The notes beneath the pieces were generated by a model that saw only the letters and a list, made by a program, of their open reading frames with translations, was not told the origin of the DNA and ran no database searches. 5,377 nt of DNA from Pseudomonadota bacterium (GTDB taxonomy: Bacteria; Pseudomonadota; Alphaproteobacteria; Caulobacterales; Caulobacteraceae): NCBI GenBank assembly GCA_023433655.1, contig JAEYUE010000268.1:1-5377 (forward strand). The letters run 5' to 3'. Below, piece by piece: positions 1 through 5,377 of the stretch (position 1 is its first letter; every line of letters starts with the position of its first letter). The position numbers and the translations under genes are program-made.

Positions 1-1
1 C

Positions 2-1009
2 CCCGACCGCGAGAAGATCGAACGCTTCGGCCTGTCGGAGCGCGAGGTGAACGATTCCGTCGCCGCGGTCATGGGCGGGCGGGTGCTGGGCTACGCCGCC
101 CGCAATGACGAGCGGACGCCGGTCGAGATCGCCGTGCGCCTGCCGCAGTCCTCAAGGGCGTGGACCGGACAGCTCGCCGCCTTGCCGGTGGCGATGACGA
201 CGATCGACGGCGGCCGACGGCTGGTCGAACTGGGCGAGGTCGTCGAGGCGCGTCGGGAACTGGCGGGCTGGCCGGTCTACCGCCGGGACGGCCGCGCCGC
301 CGAAATGGTCACCGCCGAACTGGCCGGACAATTCGAGGCGCCGATCTACGGCATCCTCGCGGTCAATGCGGCGATCAAGGACCACGACTGGAAGGGCCTG
401 CCGCAGCCGGAGGTGCGGCTCAACGGCCAGCCCACGGAGGAGAGCGCGCCGACGGTGCTCTGGGACGGCGAATGGGAGATCACCTGGGTCACCTTCCGGG
501 ACATGGGCGCGGCCTTCGGGATCGCCCTGCTGGGCATCTACGTCCTGGTGGTCGCCCAGTTCAGGGACTTCCGCCTGCCGCTGGTGATCCTGACGCCGAT
601 CCCGCTGACCCTGATCGGGATCGTCATCGGCCATATGCTGTTCCGCGCGCCCTTCACCGCCACCTCGATGATCGGCTTCATCGCCCTGGCGGGGATCATC
701 GTGCGCAACTCCATCCTGCTGGTCGACTTCATCCGCCACGCCCGGACGCCCGGCCGGCCCCTGCGCGAGGTCCTGCTCGAGGCCGGGGCCATCCGCTTCA
801 AGCCGATCCTGCTGACGGCGCTGGCGGCGATGATCGGGGCCGCGGTGATCCTGTTCGACCCGATCTTCCAGGGGCTGGCCATCTCGCTGCTGTTCGGGCT
901 GATTTCCTCGACGATTCTGACGGTGCTGGTGATCCCGGCCATCTATATCGCGTTGAAGGACGACGGCCGGCCGCTGGCCGCGCCCCCGGCGCCCGGAGAG
1001 ACCCGATGA
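2..1009 (+). CDS. RND-family efflux pump inner-membrane subunit, C-terminal part (5' end outside window)
   Basis: This is the C-terminal 335 residues of an AcrB-type proton-driven RND transporter; family members are usually 1000-1100 residues, so about two thirds lies to the left. The frame is open from base 2 without a start codon, and the GTG at 47 is an internal valine. Fragment residues 1-160 are the second periplasmic loop (docking and porter parts). Five hydrophobic segments follow at about 167-186, 192-214, 218-244, 267-286 and 292-318, matching TM8-TM12. The TM10 motif GIIVRNSILLVDF aligns with AcrB GLSAKNAILIVEF, so AcrB Lys940 is replaced by Arg235. The TM11 relay residues Arg971 and Thr978 appear conserved (Arg265 and Thr272 in IRFKPILLT). 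The pump would export a small molecule from the periplasm or inner membrane through an adaptor and outer-membrane channel, presumably encoded upstream. The substrate is unknown. The stop overlaps the next gene's start (ATGA), so it is co-transcribed with the regulator. Confidence 0.93.
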   Translation, partial: PDREKIERFGLSEREVNDSVAAVMGGRVLGYAARNDERTPVEIAVRLPQSSRAWTGQLAALPVAMTTIDGGRRLVELGEVVEARRELAGWPVYRRDGRAAEMVTAELAGQFEAPIYGILAVNAAIKDHDWKGLPQPEVRLNGQPTEESAPTVLWDGEWEITWVTFRDMGAAFGIALLGIYVLVVAQFRDFRLPLVILTPIPLTLIGIVIGHMLFRAPFTATSMIGFIALAGIIVRNSILLVDFIRHARTPGRPLREVLLEAGAIRFKPILLTALAAMIGAAVILFDPIFQGLAISLLFGLISSTILTVLVIPAIYIALKDDGRPLAAPPAPGETR

Positions 1010-1350
1010 CCGAAACCCTCCCGCATCCCGACCCGGCCGCCCTGGCGGGGCTCGAGGCGCGCGCCGCCCCCGCCGCCCGCCTGATGCGACTCTTCGCCAA
1101 CGAGCAGCGGCTGATGCTGATGTGCCGGCTCAGCGACGGCGACTGCGCCGTGGGGGATCTGGCCGCCTTCGCCGGCCTCTCCCAGTCGGCCTGTTCGCAG
1201 CACCTGGCGAGGCTGAGGGAGGAGGGGGTCATCGCCCCGCGCCGCGAGGCGCAGACCGTCTACTACGGCATCGTCGACCCCGCCGCCGCGCGGGTCATCG
1301 ACCTGCTGTGCGACATCTATGGCGACACCCCGAACGGAGCTGACCAATGA
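1006..1350 (+). CDS. ArsR-family winged-helix repressor, BigR/YgaV/SqrR-like (possible reactive-sulfur sensor)
   Basis: A 114-residue DNA-binding regulator of typical ArsR length. The recognition-helix region LSQSACSQHLARLREEGVI (about 58-76) and the wing REAQTVYYGI (80-89) are characteristic. The start is the ATG at 1006, overlapping the pump stop, with GGAG at 995-998 seven bases upstream. The metal-site motif of ArsR/SmtB (ELCVCDL or LCVGDL) is not kept: the region reads GDCAVGDL, with Cys47 one position off. The protein instead resembles, from memory of those sequences, the persulfide-sensing group: RLMLMC places Cys40 at the position of BigR Cys42 and SqrR Cys41, and SQHLAR, R(D/E)AQ and the C-terminal helix follow YgaV. 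The second sensing cysteine should be residue 106 (66 further on) but is Gly; a cysteine occurs at 102, one helical turn earlier. Cys63 lies in the recognition helix. It probably represses its own operon, whose operator would be upstream of the window. ArsR assignment is secure; the ligand is inferred. Confidence 0.9.
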   Translation: MTETLPHPDPAALAGLEARAAPAARLMRLFANEQRLMLMCRLSDGDCAVGDLAAFAGLSQSACSQHLARLREEGVIAPRREAQTVYYGIVDPAAARVIDLLCDIYGDTPNGADQ

Positions 1351-1730
1351 GCTATTTCCATGCCCGCCGGATCGAGGCCGATTTCGACGCCGTGCTGGAA
1401 CGCACCCGCGCCGCCCTTCAGCAGCAGGGCTTCGGCGTTCTGACCGAGATCGACGTCCAGGGGACGCTGAAAGCCAAGATCGGCGAGGATTTCCGCCCCT
1501 ACCGCATCCTCGGCGCCTGCAATCCGCGCATGGCGCACGAGGCGCTGAAGATGGAATCCCACGTCGGGGCCATGCTCCCGTGCAACGTCGTGGTCCAGCA
1601 GTTGGACGACGGCGTGGAGGTGTTCGCGATCGACCCGGCCGCCTCGATGCAGGCCATCGACAATCCGGCCTTGCTCGAGCACGCCGCGGCGGTCGGCGAC
1701 CAGCTGCGGGCGGCGGTCGACGCGATCTGA
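1347..1730 (+). CDS. DUF302 domain protein
   Basis: A 127-residue protein that fits the DUF302 family over nearly its whole length. The diagnostic core is GACNP at about 56-60 followed by an amphipathic stretch and MLPCNVVV at 76-83, giving two conserved-looking cysteines (Cys58 and Cys79). No signal peptide or membrane helix is visible, so it should be cytoplasmic. The biochemical function of DUF302 is not established. The family is often found beside sulfur-metabolism and efflux genes, which is recalled family knowledge rather than something this sequence proves. The ATG at 1347 overlaps the regulator stop by 4 bases, and CGGAG at 1335-1339 lies seven bases upstream. It is the last gene of the RND-arsR operon. 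A role in binding or processing a reactive sulfur or thiol compound, or a metal, would suit the paired cysteines and the neighbouring thiol-type regulator, but this is inference. Confidence 0.88.
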   Translation: MSYFHARRIEADFDAVLERTRAALQQQGFGVLTEIDVQGTLKAKIGEDFRPYRILGACNPRMAHEALKMESHVGAMLPCNVVVQQLDDGVEVFAIDPAASMQAIDNPALLEHAAAVGDQLRAAVDAI

Positions 1731-1744
1731 CGCCCTCCGGGGGC

Positions 1745-1758
1745 TTGATCCAGATCAC
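1745..1758. promoter_or_regulatory. Candidate FNR/FixK-type binding site upstream of the ABC operon
   Basis: The sequence TTGAT-CCAG-ATCAC is a near-perfect inverted repeat matching the FNR/FixK/Anr consensus TTGAT-N4-ATCAA at 9 of 10 defined positions. It lies in the 84-base gap between the DUF302 stop (1730) and the ATPase start (1815), centred about 63 bases before that start. If it acts as a class II activator site (centre at -41.5), transcription would begin near 1793, leaving a leader of about 22 bases. I see no good -10 box; the bases near 1781-1786 (CACCCT) match the consensus poorly, so activation by a regulator would be needed, or the site may be fortuitous. The rest of the gap shows no other clear element. 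Confidence 0.5.
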
Positions 1759-1814
1759 GCAGGCCGGGGCAACGCTCTGGCACCCTGTCGGCCTCACCGA
1801 CCGGGACCGCCCCG

Positions 1815-2584
<770 letters not shown>

Positions 2585-2588
<4 letters not shown>

Positions 2589-4969
2589 CCGCCATGCCAG
2601 CCTGGCTGGGGGCGCTCGACCGCAAGCTGCTGCGGGACCTCTGGCGCATGCGCTTTCAGGCCCTGGCGATCGCCCTGGTGGTCGCCGGCGGGGTGGCGGT
2701 CCATCTCCTGTCGGCCGGCATGTTGAGCTCCCTCCAAGAAACCCGCCGCGCCTACTATGACCGGTATCTGTTCGCCGATGTCTGGGCCCCGACGGTTCGG
2801 GCGCCCCGGCGGCTTATCGCCGACCTTCGCGCGGTGGAAGGCGTCCAGGCGGTCGAGACCCGTCTCAGGGCGCCGGTCCTGTTCTCGATCCGGGGGATGA
2901 GCGCGCCCGCCTCCGGAGAGGTGCTGTCGCTACCGGACCAGGGCGAGGCGACCGTCAACCGGCTGCATCTGGTGCGGGGTCGTTTCCCGGTCGCCGGCCG
3001 GTCGGATCAGGCGGTGGTCCTCAAGGCTTTCGCCGACGCACACCGGCTGGAGCCGGGCGTCCGGCTGCCGGTCACCCTCTATGGCGGCCGGAAGGAACTG
3101 CAGATCGTCGGCATCGTGCTGTCGCCGGAGCATGTCTACGCCATCGGGCAGGGCCAGTTCGTTCCCGACGACCGCCTGTTCGGGGTGCTGTGGATGCGCC
3201 GCAGCGCCCTGGGGCCGGCGATCGACCAGGACGAGGCGTTCAACGAGGCGGTGGCGCGCCTGTCGCGGGACGCCTCGGAGGCGGCTGTGATCGACGCGTT
3301 CGACCGCCTGCTGGAGCCGTTCGGCGCACCCGGCGCCTACGGTCGCGCGGACCATGTTTCGGACGCCTTCGTGTCGAGCGAGATCGACCAGCTCGCCACC
3401 ATGGGGCGGGTTCTGCCGCCGGTCTTTCTCCTGGTCGCGGCCTGCCTGGTCAACGTCGTGGTCTCGCGCACGATCACCGTCCAGCGCGCCGGCATCGGAC
3501 TGCTGAAGGCCTTCGGCTATCGCGAGCGCGACATCGTCGGCCACTACCTCAAGCTGGTCGCCATGATCGCCGCCGCCGGCGTGCTGATCGGGGGCGCGGC
3601 GGGCGTCTGGTTGGGCCGGTCGATGGCGGAAATCTACGTCCAATACTACCGCTTCCCCTTCCTGCTGTTCCAGGCGAATCCGGCGGACTACGCCGTCGTC
3701 GTCGGCGTGGCGCTGGCGGCGGTGATGGGCGGGGCGGCCCTGGCCGTCCGCCGGGCCGTGTCCCTGAACCCGGCCGAGGCCATGATCCCGTCGGCGCCGC
3801 CCGACTATTCCCGGGCCGCGGCGGGCTGGATCACCCGCCTGGGCGTCATCGACCCGCCGTCGCGGATGATCCTGCGCCAGATCGTCCGCTGGCCGTGGAG
3901 GGCGGGCCTGACCACGGCCGGGGTCGCGGCGTCCGGCGCGCTGCTGGTCGCTACCCTGTCGATGATGGACGGGATGGAGGTGATGATCCAATCCAGCTTC
4001 GACGTCGCCAATCCGTACGACGTGTCGGTGACCTTCGCCGAGCCGAGATCGCGCGCGGCCCTGTTCAGCCTGGCGAGGCAGGACGGCGTGCTGGCGGCCG
4101 AGCCGTTCCGCGTGGTTCCGGTGCGCCTGCGCCATGATGCGCGAGAGAAGCGGGCGGCGATCACCGGCGCGCCGCTGGACGGGACGCTGTCGCGCCTGGT
4201 CGATGATCGCAACCGCTCCGTCTCGCCCCATCCGGGGGGCCTGGCGCTCTCCGCCGACCTGGCGGCGGCCCTCGGCGTCGAGCCCGGGGACACCGTCGAG
4301 GCCGAGGTGACCGAGGGCCGCCGGCCGACCCTCCGGCTGCCGGTCGCCACGGTCGCGACCAGCTACGTCGGCTCCGCGGCGAGGATGGGGATCGAGGATC
4401 TGAACCGCGCGCTCGGCGAGGGGCCGCAGGTGTCCGGCGCATGGCTGAGGGTCGACCGCGACCGCACCCCGGGCCTCTACGCGCGCCTGAAGGAAACGCC
4501 CTCGGTCGCCGGCGTCGGACTGCAGGCCGAGGCCGTGGAGCGCCTGCGCATCCTGTTCGACGAGAACATAGGCCGGTCCATCCTGACCTTCTTCCTGTTC
4601 GCCGGCCTGATCGCCGCGGGGGTGGTCTACAACACCGTGCGCATCTCCTTCGCCGAACGCCGGCGGGAGCTGGCCTCGCTGCGGGTGCTGGGCTTCACGC
4701 GCGGGGAGGTTTCGTACATCCTGCTGGGCGAGGCGGCCCTCCTGACGCTTGTGGCCCTGCCGTTGGGGGCGGCGGCCGGCGTCAGCCTGGCCTGGTACCT
4801 GTCCCGGGCCATGAGTTCGGAGCTGTTCAGACTGCCGTTCGCGATCTTCCCGGCCAGCTTCGGCATGGCCGGCGCCCTGGTGCTGGCCGTGACCGCCGGG
4901 TCCAGCCTGCTGGTGCGGCTGCAGATCGACCGGCTCGACCTCGCCGAAGCGCTGAAGACGGGGGAGTAG
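2585..4969 (+). CDS. ABC transporter permease with tandem FtsX domains
   Basis: A 794-residue inner-membrane protein made of two FtsX/MacB-type halves fused in one chain. Predicted helices lie at about 26-48, 277-298, 322-344 and 369-391 (first half) and 441-463, 664-686, 711-735 and 756-779 (second half). Each half has one helix, a periplasmic domain of roughly 200 residues, then three helices. The cytoplasmic turn after the second helix of each half carries the coupling signature: QRAGIGLLKAFGYRERDI at 300-317 and ERRRELASLRVLGFTRGEV at 691-709. Each half ends with a similar tail (LNPAEAM at 394-400; LDLAEALKTGE at 784-794), supporting internal duplication. Eight helices in a single chain mean one copy could supply the whole membrane part for two ATPases, whereas MacB and LolC/E use two four-helix chains. 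Such proteins usually drive periplasmic work or extraction of lipophilic substrates rather than classical import. GTG start; the adaptor gene begins three bases after the stop. Confidence 0.93.
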
Positions 4970-4972
4970 GGC

Positions 4973-5377
4973 ATGAAGGGCGGAAGGTTGAGCCTGAACT
5001 TCAGGACGCTGTTCTGGTCGGCCACGGTCGTCGTGCTGGCGGCGCTGCTGGTGTTCGCCTTCCGGCCCCGACCGGTGATGGTCGACCTCGCGAGCGTCAG
5101 CCGCGGTCCGCTGACGGTCGCCGTGCGGGACGAGGCGCGGACCCGCGTGCGTGAAATCTATGTCGTCTCCTCGCCCGTCGCGGGCCGCGTGCTGCGCATG
5201 GGCAACCGGGCGGGCGAGCGGGTCGAGGCGGGCGCGGTGGTGGCGATGGTCCAGCCAGCGCCCCCGACGCTCGTGGACGAACGCACCCGACGGGAGATCC
5301 AGGCGGGCGTGGTCGCCGCCGAGGCCGCCCTGCGGCTGGCGCGGTCGGAGCGCGACCGCGCCGATGCGCAACTGGCC
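4973..5377 (+). CDS. HlyD/MacA-type periplasmic adaptor, N-terminal part (3' end outside window)
   Basis: The first 135 residues of a membrane fusion protein, still in frame at the right edge. The ATG at 4973 is three bases after the permease stop and has GGGAG at 4962-4966 six bases upstream. A basic N-terminus (MKGGR) precedes one membrane helix at about 13-30, so it is anchored in the inner membrane with the remainder in the periplasm. Residues 36-66 look like the first barrel strands. SSPVAGRVLRMGNRAGERVEAG (split across 66-87) is the first half of a biotinyl/lipoyl-like barrel-sandwich domain, with the usual PVAGRV and G..V.AG pattern. From about 101 onward the charged, Ala-rich sequence (VDERTRREIQ, then AEAALRLARSERDRADAQLA) looks like the rising arm of an alpha-helical hairpin. 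It should link the ABC permease to an outer-membrane channel. The hairpin return, second lipoyl half and barrel must lie beyond the window. Confidence 0.9.
   Translation, partial: MKGGRLSLNFRTLFWSATVVVLAALLVFAFRPRPVMVDLASVSRGPLTVAVRDEARTRVREIYVVSSPVAGRVLRMGNRAGERVEAGAVVAMVQPAPPTLVDERTRREIQAGVVAAEAALRLARSERDRADAQLA

Noticed and set aside
160..1005. Plus-strand open frame running through the RND gene into the ArsR gene
   Set aside because: The part before 1006 is an Arg/Gly/Pro-rich off-frame reading of the pump gene. Only the segment from the ATG at 1006, with its ribosome binding site and ArsR motifs, is a gene.
1006..1350. Classical ArsR/SmtB metal-sensing site in the regulator
   Set aside because: The expected C-V-C-D-L type motif is absent: the aligned positions read AVGDL, and Cys47 is displaced by one residue. 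A metal site built from other cysteines is not excluded.
1732..1744. Small hairpin GCCC-TCCGG-GGGC just after the DUF302 stop, as a possible terminator
   Set aside because: The stem is only four base pairs and is followed by TTGATCC rather than a T-run, so it does not support an intrinsic terminator.
943..1797. Antisense open frame of 284 codons covering arsR and DUF302
   Set aside because: The product is Arg/Pro/Gly-rich without domain features, and it lies opposite two well-supported genes.
2930..5371. Very long antisense open frame (813 codons) opposite the permease and adaptor genes
   Set aside because: It is a composition shadow of GC-rich coding DNA: the product is dominated by Arg, Gln, Asp, His and Gly with no recognisable domain, while the plus strand encodes clear FtsX and HlyD proteins.

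Overview
The window is GC-rich DNA with a strong preference for G or C at third codon positions. It is packed with plus-strand genes that overlap by a few bases or sit nearly end to end. Gene style, composition and a possible FNR/FixK-type site suggest a Gram-negative proteobacterium, most likely an alphaproteobacterium (Caulobacterales-like is a guess). All six genes are on the plus strand and look chromosomal. No RNA gene, insertion sequence, CRISPR array or long repeat was seen.

Region 1 (2-1730) is the end of one operon. It holds the C-terminal third of an RND efflux pump (cut by the left edge), a small ArsR-family repressor, and a DUF302 protein. The three are joined by 4-base ATGA stop/start overlaps. 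The repressor resembles the reactive-sulfur sensors BigR, YgaV and SqrR more than the metal sensors ArsR and SmtB. It keeps the first sensing cysteine (Cys40), but the second lies one helical turn earlier than usual (Cys102, with Gly at the usual position 106). With DUF302, which has two cysteines in its conserved core, this suggests an efflux module controlled by sulfide, persulfide or a related thiol-reactive signal. That function is inferred.

Region 2 (1731-1814) is the only real intergenic gap, 84 bases. It carries TTGAT-CCAG-ATCAC, which matches the FNR/FixK half-site pair at 9 of 10 positions. It lies about 63 bases upstream of the next start codon and may make the second operon oxygen-responsive.

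Region 3 (1815-5377) is a second export operon: a LolD/MacB-type ABC ATPase, a 794-residue permease with two FtsX-type halves (8 predicted membrane helices), and the start of a HlyD/MacA-type periplasmic adaptor cut by the right edge. Together they should form a type VII (MacB-like, mechanotransmission) ABC system that works on periplasmic or membrane substrates and probably connects to an outer-membrane channel. The substrate cannot be read from the sequence.

The window thus places two envelope export systems of different energy sources (proton-driven RND and ATP-driven ABC) back to back, with a thiol-type regulator in the first and a possible oxygen-type control site before the second.
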